Assembly (NCBI GenBank): GCA_002841625.1
Contig: PHAG01000013.1
Location: 1-64,000 of the forward strand
Length of the DNA stretch: 64,000 nt
Direction: 5' to 3'
Origin: Firmicutes bacterium HGW-Firmicutes-1
Lineage (GTDB): Bacteria; Bacillota; Clostridia; Lachnospirales; Vallitaleaceae
A program made the translations under genes and the position numbers. The notes beneath the pieces were generated by a model. That model was not told the origin of the DNA. It made no database searches and saw only the letters and a list, made by a program, of their open reading frames with translations. How positions within the stretch are numbered: position 1 is the first letter of the stretch; each line of letters opens with the position of its first letter. Shown one piece after another: positions 44,876 to 53,694 of this stretch.

Positions 44876-45922
44876 ATGTTTGATACAGTAAAAATTTACA
44901 AGAAAATAAAACTTAATACCTCTATTTTAGCTGCCTGGAAACTTCATAAAGGAAAAAAAATAATTAAATATGTCAAAGAATTAAAGGGAATTACATTCAC
45001 ATATTATCCTGAGACAATAAACAATCCCGTTAAAAATTTACTTATGGCTAGCTTCTCTATGCCAACCTTAATTTACGGTTCTAATGTTTTTATGGCTTAT
45101 GAAAGTGATATTCCGAAATTACAAAAAAGTTTTCATTTAATCTCTAAAGAAATATTTGGTTTTGAGTTGCCTAATATTTTGTATTGGCAGGTTAGTAGAT
45201 TAGATTACTGTTATAATTTCTATGTTGAACAAGTTGACTTAATCCAAAAATATATAAAAATATTAAATAAATGTAAGGTTCCCTACTTCAAAAATATATC
45301 CTATGATACAACTGCATTTTTTTATAATACATCACATTCTTTTAAATTTTATAATAAATTCGAAGAGATAAAATCCAAACTTAACAACGATAATGAATCT
45401 ACTGATGAAAATATTGAGATTATAAAACCCTTCTCAGAAAACTTATTTAGATTTGAAGCTTCAATTCGGAGGAGAAAACTTTTAGAACTTTTTAGTTCTA
45501 ATAAGAAAGGAGGTGTAATCTTAAAAGATATATTAACAGATGCCCAGGCAGTAAAAATCATGGAAAAATACTTGCAAAAAATTAAAATTCAGAATCCATT
45601 AGACCTAGTAAAAGCTAAAAAAATAATTCAAGCTTCTATTATGAGACCAACATCAAAAGCAAAATTGTTAGTTTTTATAGACTATCTTAGCAGATATGGA
45701 AGTATGAAAGCAAAAGAAAAGTATTTAAACAATTATCGCACTAGAATAAAAGACTTAAAACAACTTGGATTAGAGTCTTTTTTTATTTCAGACTTTACAG
45801 ATGGTGTAATAAACTTCAAGTTAACATTGAAAACAGAGTTGCCCCAACAATTTCCTAGTAAAAATGTCTTTCAAATATTATTATCTATAAGATATGTCTT
45901 TATCTATGAAGATGGGGGCTAG
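44876..45922 (+). CDS. Phage/plasmid replication protein, gene II/X type
   Basis: 348 residues, opening MFDTVKI and continuing with SMPTLIYGSN, WQVSRLDYCYNF and FRFEASIRRRKLLELF, phrases shared by gene II/X (Phage_CRI and Phage_X) replication initiators of filamentous phage and rolling-circle plasmids. These nick at the double-strand origin. AAAGGAG precedes the ATG. It is next to a ribbon-helix-helix gene, a broken plasmid-type gene and a resolvase. Indicates an absorbed plasmid or phage segment inside the island. Confidence 0.75.
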   Translation: MFDTVKIYKKIKLNTSILAAWKLHKGKKIIKYVKELKGITFTYYPETINNPVKNLLMASFSMPTLIYGSNVFMAYESDIPKLQKSFHLISKEIFGFELPNILYWQVSRLDYCYNFYVEQVDLIQKYIKILNKCKVPYFKNISYDTTAFFYNTSHSFKFYNKFEEIKSKLNNDNESTDENIEIIKPFSENLFRFEASIRRRKLLELFSSNKKGGVILKDILTDAQAVKIMEKYLQKIKIQNPLDLVKAKKIIQASIMRPTSKAKLLVFIDYLSRYGSMKAKEKYLNNYRTRIKDLKQLGLESFFISDFTDGVINFKLTLKTELPQQFPSKNVFQILLSIRYVFIYEDGG

Positions 45923-46114
45923 TCCTTAATAACATCTCGACAATTTATGCAAAAAAGTATTTTGAAGCTAATTTTATAAATATCACCAGCAACAATAATT
46001 CTAGATAAACACCCTTTATAATCTAACTTATTAGCTGGTTACGCATCTTAAATTAATACACTATTGCATTACTTGTCTCTTAATAATTAAATTTTACAAA
46101 AGGAGGATAAAACG

Positions 46115-46291
46115 ATGAAAACCACTAAAAAAGCCACTTTTTATGTCGATAAAGATATTTTAAAATCATTAAAATATCAAGCTATATCAGAAGGCAAAAC
46201 AATTTCTTATTTATTAAATCAAATATTAGATCAATCAATAGATGATAAATATAAAGATATATCAATATTAACTAAAAACAATAGTAATTAA
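46115..46291 (+). CDS. Small ribbon-helix-helix protein
   Basis: 58 residues, MKTTKKATFYVDKDILKSLK and ISYLLNQILDQ, the strand-helix-helix spacing of CopG-like repressors. AAAGGAGG is 7 bases before the ATG. It probably controls copy number or the rep gene just upstream. Confidence 0.7.
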   Translation: MKTTKKATFYVDKDILKSLKYQAISEGKTISYLLNQILDQSIDDKYKDISILTKNNSN

Positions 46292-46350
46292 TGAAAAATC
46301 AGAAATATATGGTAATTCAATCTTTGTCCATGAGAATACATTACCTATAA

Positions 46351-47040
46351 AATTCGATAGGATTAATCAAGGTTACAAACAAAGAAGTATTCGATAACCA
46401 CTTAACTCTAGCTAGAGTAAATGATCTTCAGAAACTTGTCAAACTAAGAAATCACAATTTAGAAGGACACAGCAACACGCTTTTAACAGCTTATATATAC
46501 TCCTTATTCATTGTTTTTGGAGATGATATTAACTATGTCTTATACAGAGCTTGTGAGTTAAATAATAGCTTTATTCGCCCTATTACAGAGCATGATCTGG
46601 ATTATAAGCTCGATAGTATCTTCAAAATGTACACGAAATGGATGACAGATACCAAGAGAGCTGATGGATTAACATATGGCTACAACTATAAAAACGAAAC
46701 GCTTATTTTAGATTTAGCAATTACGAATGAAGAACAAAGAGATATGAGATGTATTATAACGAAAGAAGATGTCAAATTAAGAGACATACAAAGACACAAA
46801 GAAGCTAGACGAGATAAAACAACAGGACTAACCGAAAGAGATCAGAAAAAACTAGATATAGAAGGAAAAGTCTCAGAAATGATTAGAAAAGGTTACAGTA
46901 AAGCCGAAATCCGAAAAGCACTTAATTTTACTCGACAAAAATTGTACTATTATAATTATTTATTCGAGCAGCAAGAGGTTCAATTTATTAATCCTTTTGA
47001 GGATGCTAAAGAAGAAGTTAAGAAATTAAGAGTAATTTAG
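46351..47040 (+). pseudogene. Plasmid-type gene lacking its 5' end, probable frameshift
   Basis: An open frame of 229 codons with no ATG, GTG or TTG in the first 92 codons. Upstream in another frame lies VINEKSEIYGNSIFVHENTL...FDRINQGYK, which appears to be the continuation, so a frameshift near 46372 is likely. Visible parts: ELNNSFIRPITEHDL, a basic region and a C-terminal helix-turn-helix-like stretch (GYSKAEIRKALNFTRQKLYY). The C-terminal 137 codons from the ATG at 46627 could still be translated. Not recognised with confidence; perhaps a replication or mobilisation protein. Confidence 0.5.
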
Positions 47041-47733
47041 TAGCTTAAAAACATATCTGCACGAGAAATAACATAAGAATTTAAGTTTTCGTACTTATTG
47101 AAAAATATATAATAAAAGCTGGAATAAAATTAGAAAAGTAACTAAGTGGAACGATTTCAGACGAAGCTATGCGATTCCGAAATTAAGGTCCTCTTTAGAG
47201 AGATATATAGACATTTTAACGATTTTAGTATGAATAACGGAGCATTCGCTATGATTAGCTATGTAAATTCGCTTCACATTAGGTTTATTCGCCTAGATTT
47301 CGTTCTCAGCGCCTCTATCTATATTTTCATCTAAATTTAAGTCAAGTTTAGATCTTTTACCTCTTCAGTAGTTGAAATCGTTCCTAGGGCATCAATTTAT
47401 GATTTTTTTTATAATTATTTTATTATTTAAGCTTTGGAAGATGGGGATGTCGAAGACGAGGACATTCACATCTTCTTTTTTTTATCTCGGCAAGAAACAG
47501 GTACTTTTAATAAAAAGGCAACTCCGATCAAACCATAAGAGATCCTTAGTCTATGGAAATTGTTAAATATTTAACGCGGTCGATTATGGAATCATTAGTC
47601 CTTCAGTTGGTTGGCCCTGAGAATTCTTCCCATTTTTATATCTCTAAAAACCTACAGTTAATTAAATAGACTTATTAGCTAATTAAGATGCCTATTTTAT
47701 CACATTTATTACTTAAAAAAGTGTATCATTAAT
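47041..47733. other. Non-coding stretch in the mobile segment
   Basis: About 690 bases without a convincing gene. It carries a GCGATTCCGAAATTAAGG...CCTCTTTAGAG motif (about 47169) related to motifs near 50113 and 51219, and a terminator at 47437. Confidence 0.45.
47437..47483 (+). terminator. Terminator hairpin
   Basis: Arms GAAGATGGGGATGTC and GACATTCACATCTTC (13 of 15 pairs) with a T run. Confidence 0.75.
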
Positions 47734-47814
47734 TTGACAGCGTTTTTGAAACAATATATACTTATCAATATAATAAAATCGCCTCTATTATGAGATAGAG
47801 ACAATTTCAAAAAC
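47734..47814 (+). promoter_or_regulatory. Strong promoter with inverted repeat ahead of the resolvase
   Basis: TTGACA (47734), 17 bases, TATACT (47757-47762). A perfect 10-base inverted repeat, GTTTTTGAAA (47742-47751, within the spacer) and TTTCAAAAAC (47805-47814), frames the start. It could be an operator or the res/att site of the resolvase at 48028. Confidence 0.65.
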
Positions 47815-48027
47815 TTTTTAATTTTCCTCGCATTGTTGGTACAGAGGTGATTTGTGCTTTTCATATTTATTTTATCTATTTATTTTAAAAAAGTCAATAG
47901 TTCAGGTATATTTATAATGGCCGCTATATAAAAGAAATGATTAAAGGTGTTCCATCTTACAATTTAACTTTGAGATAGCCGTACAAGCTATTAGGATGAA
48001 ATTTAATAGGGAGTGTGATAAAAGTAT

Positions 48028-48618
48028 ATGAATTATGCGTATCAAAGAGTTTCGACTATTAAACAGGACGAAAAACGGCAAGAAATATCACTAAATCAAT
48101 TTAAAATCGATAAGAGATATGTAGATAAATTATCTGGGAAAAATAAAGATAGGCCTCAGCTCAATAAATTAATGCTCGATACTACACCTGGAGATCAAAT
48201 TTATATTGAAAGCATCTCAAGGCTTGGGCGAAATGTCGATGATCTTAGATATCTTTGTAAATATTTTTCTGAAAAAGATGTGGTAGTTCATTTTATTAAA
48301 GAAGGTTTTAATACGGAAGGTAATGTATATAAATTTATGCTCACGATCTTAGGTGCAGTCGCCGAAATGGAACGAGAACAGATTGTTGAACGCGTGAATG
48401 AAGGTATCCAAAAAGCAAAAAAATATGGAACTAGGTCTGGAAAGCCAATAGGCAGACCTGGCGTTACTCTCCCCTCTAGTTTTAGTAAATATTACCAAAA
48501 ATTACAATCAAAAGAAATTACATCGGCTGAGTTTGCAAGATTAATCGAAGTGAGTAGGCCAACGCTCTACCGATACATAAAATTATTTGAACAAAAAAAA
48601 GCTATTATAAAGGAATAA
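48028..48618 (+). CDS. Serine resolvase/invertase
   Basis: 196 residues. Catalytic Ser 9 (YQRVST), the motif YIESISRLGRNVDDL, AEMEREQIVERVNEG and a C-terminal Hin-like helix-turn-helix (SAEFARLIEVSRPTLYRYIK). This is a small resolvase of the Tn3/Hin group, needed for multimer resolution or inversion. The start follows GGGAGTG. A long inverted repeat lies in the promoter region upstream. Separate from the large integrase at 55708. Confidence 0.92.
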   Translation: MNYAYQRVSTIKQDEKRQEISLNQFKIDKRYVDKLSGKNKDRPQLNKLMLDTTPGDQIYIESISRLGRNVDDLRYLCKYFSEKDVVVHFIKEGFNTEGNVYKFMLTILGAVAEMEREQIVERVNEGIQKAKKYGTRSGKPIGRPGVTLPSSFSKYYQKLQSKEITSAEFARLIEVSRPTLYRYIKLFEQKKAIIKE

Positions 48619-48662
48619 GGCGGTTGTTAAATAATTTACGATGGCCTCATTTTTTAAAAAAA

Positions 48663-48735
48663 AGCCGCACCAGGATCGACTTGTCTACTGATAATGATTA
48701 TCAATATCTACAGTTTTTTTGATCTTGGCGCGGCT
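48663..48735. terminator. Inverted repeat between convergent genes
   Basis: AGCCGCACCAGGATC (48663-48677) and GATCTTGGCGCGGCT (48721-48735) are complementary at 13 of 15 positions around a 43-base loop. The right arm lies in the last codons of the 48708 gene. It may be a terminator or a small element end. Confidence 0.4.
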
Positions 48736-49163
48736 ACTTTATTCTTGCTATCTATTTGATCTCGAAATGGAATGTTGTATTGATTTATTATTTGAGTAAT
48801 GGCTGATCTAAAGCCGATTTCGTCGTTCACTTTTTTGAGTATGGTTAATTCTATATCTTTATTTGTTTTAATACTAAAATAGCTTTTATATTCGATAATC
48901 ATCACTATATCAGTCCACAAATAATCCATCGATATTTTCTTGTAAATAATTCTCAAATAATTTTCTTCTATAAAAAAAGCAAATTGATTTCGATATACAT
49001 CAGCTAAGCTTATAAACAAAATTATACCAATTCCAAAGCTTAAAGTTATTGCTGTAAAAATTGTATCGGTTGTAAAATATGTGATAATACCAATTATAAT
49101 AACAATTAAAAAAACGGATTGGACTGGTCCCTTATACATATCCTTACTGTATTTAAATTTCAT
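48708..49163 (-). CDS. Membrane protein, possibly bacterial PH-domain-like
   Basis: 151 residues with two adjacent membrane helices (about 16-58), followed by a beta-rich soluble part (FAFFIEENYLRIIYKKISMDYLWTDIVMIIEYKSYFSI, ELTILKKVNDE...FRSAITQII) like the bPH-type domains in small membrane proteins. Function unknown. Part of the orphan-gene cluster between the resolvase and RM operon. Confidence 0.55.
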   Translation of the reverse strand: MKFKYSKDMYKGPVQSVFLIVIIIGIITYFTTDTIFTAITLSFGIGIILFISLADVYRNQFAFFIEENYLRIIYKKISMDYLWTDIVMIIEYKSYFSIKTNKDIELTILKKVNDEIGFRSAITQIINQYNIPFRDQIDSKNKVAAPRSKKL

Positions 49164-49466
49164 TTAATTTAAATCGCTCCTTCTTGTGAATTTCCTTCTA
49201 CTATCTAAAGACTCAGTATTAGTGATAATATCTCAATAAATGAAGAGTTAAGTTAAGCATATATCTTAGTTATTAATGCTGTTTAGTGACATTCGCAATC
49301 ACAGGCGGTAAGATTTCGCGTAAAATAATATTAATTCCAATGAAATCGTTAACGATATTGAAAACGCGATCGATTTCGAAAACGCTAGACTTTAAATGGG
49401 ATAAGATGATGTATAACAAAGACCATTCCTTATATCCTTATATTAGGGAACGGTCTTTTATTATTT
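49164..49466. other. Intergenic stretch
   Basis: About 300 bases with terminator-like arms at 49418-49458 and a GCGATCGATTTCGAAAACGC palindrome-like stretch near 49366. No gene is recognised. Confidence 0.4.
49418..49458. terminator. Terminator hairpin
   Basis: AAAGACCATTCCTTA and TAGGGAACGGTCTTT arms with a 10-base loop and T-rich tail on the plus strand. It is also downstream of the minus-strand gene at 49467. Confidence 0.65.
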
Positions 49467-49679
49467 TTATTTAATTAATTTTGTTTCTCTAAATATTTTA
49501 TTAATTAGAATGCCAGTTGGTAGCACAACCATGTGTACCATATTATCATCAATATTGAACATTAAATCTTGTCCTTCTTTCTCAAAAGCTATTACATTTA
49601 ATCTGTCTAATAAATGCACAGAAATGATATCTTTTTCATCATCATCTATAATAATATCTTTTGCAAAAATAATATACAT
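49467..49679 (-). CDS. Small protein, unknown
   Basis: 70 residues, MYIIFAKDIIIDDDEKDIIS and so on, with an acidic N-terminal third. GGGGAGGG precedes the ATG at 49679 by about 7 bases. The longer frame upstream is unlikely. Divergently paired with the 49802 gene. Confidence 0.5.
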   Translation of the reverse strand: MYIIFAKDIIIDDDEKDIISVHLLDRLNVIAFEKEGQDLMFNIDDNMVHMVVLPTGILINKIFRETKLIK

Positions 49680-49801
49680 GTTTTTTCCCTCCCCTACGCT
49701 TAAAAATAGTTGTTTAAGTTGCTGACAATCGAATAGTTTACGAAAATATGATATGATATATATTAAACCAATCAATAAGACTGATAAAAGGTGATGATTA
49801 T

Positions 49802-49978
49802 ATGATGCAATTAACATTAAAAGGAAAAGTGGCCGAAGATTTTAAAAGCAGAATGACAAATTTAGATAAAGTTATTATGGATAAAAGAGATGCATTTATC
49901 AATCAATCTAAAAAAGCGGTAGTTTCAACTATTACTGATGAAGGAAAAATAATATTAACCAGAACAGATGAAGATTAA
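49802..49978 (+). CDS. Small protein, unknown
   Basis: 58 residues, MMQLTLKGKVAEDFKSRMTN..., no known motif. AAAGGTGAT lies about 6 bases before the ATG. Expression is probably divergent from 49467-49679; a TGACAA-18-TATGAT promoter lies between. Confidence 0.5.
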   Translation: MMQLTLKGKVAEDFKSRMTNLDKVIMDKRDAFINQSKKAVVSTITDEGKIILTRTDED

Positions 49979-50085
49979 TTTTTATTAATTTGTATTAACA
50001 TCTATTAGTACATGTTAACTTGTATTAATATATATTAGTTTATATTAATATGAATTAATATCTATTAACATAAACTATTTTGATG
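49979..50085. repeat. AT-only degenerate tandem repeat, TATTAATATN-like
   Basis: About 107 bases of near-regular 10-11-base units such as TATTAACATC, TATTAGTACA, TATTAATATA, TATTAGTTTA, TATTAATATG, TATTAACATA. No coding frame. The units resemble iterons or a curved-DNA region. Confidence 0.6.
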
Positions 50086-50150
50086 CAGCAAATATATTGA
50101 AAAAAGTAGTTATACGATTCCGAAAACCAGATCCTCTTTCTAAAAATTTA

Positions 50151-50366
50151 TTAACTAAAAATCTCAATCATGCGAGCTGCAATCAAACTATGTGTAGCTA
50201 AGGTGTATTTTTTGATGCTATTTATTTTGTATTGGGATCCCATTGTCGTTTCAATTGAGTGTAGAAAGAAAAAATTTGTTTTTCTTCTAGCTATAATAAA
50301 ATTTCCGTTTTTTGTGTTTAAGAACCTGCTTTCTATTAAATCTTTATCTTTTATTATATTTTTCAT
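50151..50366 (-). CDS. Small basic protein, unknown
   Basis: 71 residues, MKNIIKDKDLIESRFLNTKN..., positively charged, no domain recognised. GGAGG precedes the ATG at 50366 by about 8 bases, which argues for real translation. Confidence 0.5.
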   Translation of the reverse strand: MKNIIKDKDLIESRFLNTKNGNFIIARRKTNFFFLHSIETTMGSQYKINSIKKYTLATHSLIAARMIEIFS

Positions 50367-50538
50367 TTTCAATACCTCCATTATATAATCTATATTGAAA
50401 TTATATCACAACATATGATAAAAGTCAACTTTTTATATACATATTAGTAAACATAATTCATTCGAAAAAGTGTTGCTTTATATCTTAATATTTCTTATAC
50501 TTATTATAAGCTCCAAATAAACGAACGAGGTGATATAT

Positions 50539-50835
50539 ATGACCACAAAAAGAACCTGGCTTTCATTAAGCCCTGAGGTTCATGAAAAACTAAAAACAAA
50601 GGCAATTGATGACGGATTTGGCACAAGAACGAAGCTATTATTAGACGCTGTAGATAAATATCAAGGTGAAGAGCTCTCAAGAGACAGAAAGTTCCATACT
50701 TCAAACAGAAAACTATTATCATTAAACTTAATTGATCTTGATGATGAATTGATTACAGAAAAAGCCAAGTTATCCAGGATGAAAAGATCCGAATTTTTAA
50801 GAAGTTTGGCTTACACGATTGTATCGGAAAAATAG
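50539..50835 (+). CDS. Ribbon-helix-helix-like DNA-binding protein
   Basis: 98 residues, MTTKRTWLSLSPEVHEKLKTKAI, with a second similar unit near the C-terminus (RMKRSEFLRSLAYTIV), suggestive of an Arc/MetJ-type RHH. GAGGTG precedes the ATG; an in-frame GTG 9 bases earlier overlaps that site. A probable regulator in the accessory region, neighbouring small orphan genes. Confidence 0.6.
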   Translation: MTTKRTWLSLSPEVHEKLKTKAIDDGFGTRTKLLLDAVDKYQGEELSRDRKFHTSNRKLLSLNLIDLDDELITEKAKLSRMKRSEFLRSLAYTIVSEK

Positions 50836-51023
50836 ATATGGAATGACAGCGAGAGGTGTAATAACATAAATAAGACTTTTCTATTGTTAGAAGAAAAGTC
50901 CTTTTTGACTATGCGTATTTATTATTAACCAATTTAAATGTAATCTTCAGAGATATTTAACTGGGTCAGATTTTCTAGCTCCAGAAACAATAATCGGGAC
51001 AACTACTTCTGAAATTGCTCTTT

Positions 51024-51149
51024 TTAGTTATTCTCTTCATCTATTTCTCTTGAATGATTTTCTAATGAAACTGCAAAATCATATAGTTCTTGTTTTTGAT
51101 TACTATCTAATTTATTCAATATTTGCAATAATTTATCCGTATATGACAT
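51024..51149 (-). CDS. Small acidic protein, unknown
   Basis: 41 residues, MSYTDKLLQILNKLDSNQKQ and an acidic end, helical. GGAGGT is about 7 bases before the ATG. No homologous family is recalled with confidence, but the sequence resembles tails of small XRE-linked proteins. Possibly an antitoxin-like or phase-linked small protein; inference only. Confidence 0.45.
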   Translation of the reverse strand: MSYTDKLLQILNKLDSNQKQELYDFAVSLENHSREIDEENN

Positions 51150-51305
51150 AATATTACCTCCATAATTCATTCTAAATAAGTAAAAATAATATCCAAAAAT
51201 AACATTATTAACTCTTTGCGATTCCAAAATCAATATGCCCTTTAGAGGGCTTCATATCTACCCACTATTATAGACATAGATGCTGTCAAAGTTCTCACGA
51301 ATTAC

Positions 51306-52280
51306 TCACTTGATATCCGCCCTTTTTAAAGTCTTTATAATTTCCTTTGCAGTATGCCACATCATCACTGGAGGAATAGCATTACCCAATGCTCTGTATT
51401 GCGTTGATTCTGACTCTGCTAAAATAAAGGTCTCGGGAAACGATTGGATTCTTGCTACTTCCCTTGGGGTAAACCTTCTATATCTATCTCCTACTAATAG
51501 AACAGGGTCCGTACTATTCAAAGATACCTTTGCTAAATGAGAACCAACTGTATTACAAGGTTTTGATACATCCTGGGCCCTTCCTTTATTCATACTTTCT
51601 CTTTTTTTCATCATTCCTTGTACTGCTTTTTCACTAAAAAAATACTTTTCATCAACTTTTGATTCTATTACTCTTAATAACGGTATAAACTCTTCTTCGT
51701 TGTGGCTTTCAATTGGAAAATTAAACTCTATATTTAAATCATTTCTAAATCCAACGATAAAAACTCTTTCCCTCTTTTGGGGAACACCATAACTGGCCGA
51801 TTTCAATAATTTATAATAAACATCATATCCACTACTTTTGAACTCCTCAATAATTAAAGGAAATGCTCTCCCTTTGTTAGCAGATAATAGTCCCTTCACA
51901 TTCTCAGCTATAAAAGCCTTTGGCTGTTTTTCTTTTAATATTCTACACATCTCAAAGAACAGCTTACCTCTCTCATCTTTTACACCAAGTCGTTTTGGAT
52001 TTTGTGCTATAATTGAAAATGACTGACAAGGAAATCCTCCTGTAAGTATGTCGAATTCTGGGATGTCAGATGTTAAAATTTCTCTTATATCTCTGTTATC
52101 TGGTTTTATATCAAAATTTAATTCAAATAGTTTACAAGCATTATCATCAATATCATTTGCATAAACTATTTCCACATCATTTTGATCATAGTATTTGCCT
52201 AAAAACTCAAAGTTTCCTAATAATCCTACATCAGTTCCTCCACATCCACAAAATAAAGATGCAACTCTTAATTTTCCCAT
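51306..52280 (-). CDS. DNA cytosine-5 methyltransferase (M1)
   Basis: 324 residues with the m5C motifs in order: I (ASLFCGCGGTDVGLLG), IV (GGFPCQSFS; catalytic Cys 85), VI (AFIAENVKGLL), VIII (PQKRERVFIVG), IX/X (RRFTPREVARIQSFPETF and YRALGNAIPPVM). The recognition region between VIII and IX is short. Its start overlaps the stop of the restriction gene by 13 bases. It protects DNA by methylating C5 of cytosine in the target site; specificity is not readable. Confidence 0.94.
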   Translation of the reverse strand: MGKLRVASLFCGCGGTDVGLLGNFEFLGKYYDQNDVEIVYANDIDDNACKLFELNFDIKPDNRDIREILTSDIPEFDILTGGFPCQSFSIIAQNPKRLGVKDERGKLFFEMCRILKEKQPKAFIAENVKGLLSANKGRAFPLIIEEFKSSGYDVYYKLLKSASYGVPQKRERVFIVGFRNDLNIEFNFPIESHNEEEFIPLLRVIESKVDEKYFFSEKAVQGMMKKRESMNKGRAQDVSKPCNTVGSHLAKVSLNSTDPVLLVGDRYRRFTPREVARIQSFPETFILAESESTQYRALGNAIPPVMMWHTAKEIIKTLKRADIK

Positions 52281-53680
52281 GATAACAACTCCTCGAATGC
52301 ACCTGAATCATTTGGGTTGAAGGTTATATCTGCTCCATCCCTTGGTACCATTTGTAGTATATCTTGCTTGTATAATCCGACTGGATCTTGCATAACAAAT
52401 AATTTTCTTTCATACTTACTAACCAATAATCTATACACAAAATACCTATCTCTGATGCTTTCAGCGGTATTCCATTCATTTGTAGTTAAATGAATTTTGT
52501 TAAATTGTAAAGGCTTAGAACTTATAGTAGTCTTAACCTCAATATACCTTTTTCTAGCATCTAACTCAACTGATTGAATATCATATCCAACAGCAAACTG
52601 GGTAGGTATTCGCTTAATCAAATGTATTAGTTCCTCTCTTCCTCCTATTTTTACTCTCTCACATTCATGTCCATGGACCAACCCTTCCCCAATATCTCCA
52701 ATATCCTTTGCTACTAATAATTCTCCAGAACCTAATTTTTGTTTTATTAATTCAAGGCTCGACTTTTTCAGTTCATCATATTCTTGGGGATTATTAGAAA
52801 TGAACGCTAATATGTCTGTTTGGAAATCCGTATCAGAAACATCACGATTCACATATTCAAACCAGCTTTTCTGGAACGAACTAATTTGAGCCAAATCAGC
52901 TGTTCTACTGTGAATCATCTTGTCATAAATGGTAAACCAGTGGGTAGAATTTACAAACTTTAATATGGCTTCACTTTCCAAATTATTTATGTAATAGTTT
53001 TTCCCATCATGCGTTACAAGTAAATTTGCAATTTCCATATAATCTATAATATCACCCGCACAACGAACTACATCCCCAGTCTGATCGTACTCAATCTCAT
53101 GGTCCCTATTTTCATTTATCCTCAACCAAGTTAATGATACATCTTCATTATCTCTTATGCACCTTAGATCATTAAAAATACAATGTGTAACTTCCGCTTT
53201 TGTAACACCAACTCTATTACCACTTTCTTTCTCGGCATATTGTAACAATTTTAAAATATACTGAGCTGGCTTAAACCTAATTCCAGCTTCAATCATTTTG
53301 TATGTTTCATGAGGTTTAATATGACCACCAGGATATTGGAAATTGAAAAGATATACTTTAAAACTCTCAACTAAATCTTGACTAGTTGAAAGTTCAATTG
53401 CTCTTAACCCAGGTTTTGTAATTCCATTTTCTGTAATTATAAATCCAAATAAAGCAGAAATCTCAGTTCTCCAATTGTTAATAGTTTTATTTTTTCTATG
53501 CATATTACCTGGAAATAATTTAATTGCCGCATTTACCCTGTTAGCAAATTCGTCATAGGGCAACTCTGTCAATTTAGTTATTTCTGTAGCCATATATATT
53601 AATACATTTTCGATATCACCTTTGAACCTTGGCCGAATATGATGCAATCGATAGTAATAATCATTTGGAATGTTATACAT
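52268..53680 (-). CDS. Restriction endonuclease-like protein (PD-(D/E)XK, DUF3883-type C-terminus)
   Basis: 470 residues flanked by two m5C methyltransferase genes. The C-terminal part (about 335-470) has a DUF3883/NO VEIN-like region with a nuclease-type core: GYDIQSVELDARKRYIEVKTT, i.e. D...E-x-K with the core E-V-K. The N-terminal 300 residues are helical with a likely DNA-recognition role. Two methyltransferases with one nuclease would be expected for a type II/IIS enzyme with an asymmetric site. Not a recognised named enzyme. Confidence 0.75.
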   Translation of the reverse strand: MYNIPNDYYYRLHHIRPRFKGDIENVLIYMATEITKLTELPYDEFANRVNAAIKLFPGNMHRKNKTINNWRTEISALFGFIITENGITKPGLRAIELSTSQDLVESFKVYLFNFQYPGGHIKPHETYKMIEAGIRFKPAQYILKLLQYAEKESGNRVGVTKAEVTHCIFNDLRCIRDNEDVSLTWLRINENRDHEIEYDQTGDVVRCAGDIIDYMEIANLLVTHDGKNYYINNLESEAILKFVNSTHWFTIYDKMIHSRTADLAQISSFQKSWFEYVNRDVSDTDFQTDILAFISNNPQEYDELKKSSLELIKQKLGSGELLVAKDIGDIGEGLVHGHECERVKIGGREELIHLIKRIPTQFAVGYDIQSVELDARKRYIEVKTTISSKPLQFNKIHLTTNEWNTAESIRDRYFVYRLLVSKYERKLFVMQDPVGLYKQDILQMVPRDGADITFNPNDSGAFEELLSWEN

Positions 53681-53694
53681 AATATCCCTACTTT

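Noticed and set aside
47146-47566. Open frames of 62 and 64 codons in the non-coding stretch
   Set aside because: No ribosome site, low-complexity composition and a terminator hairpin inside the second.
49979-50085. Possible CRISPR array
   Set aside because: Units are about 10 bases, degenerate and contiguous, without unique spacers; no cas genes.
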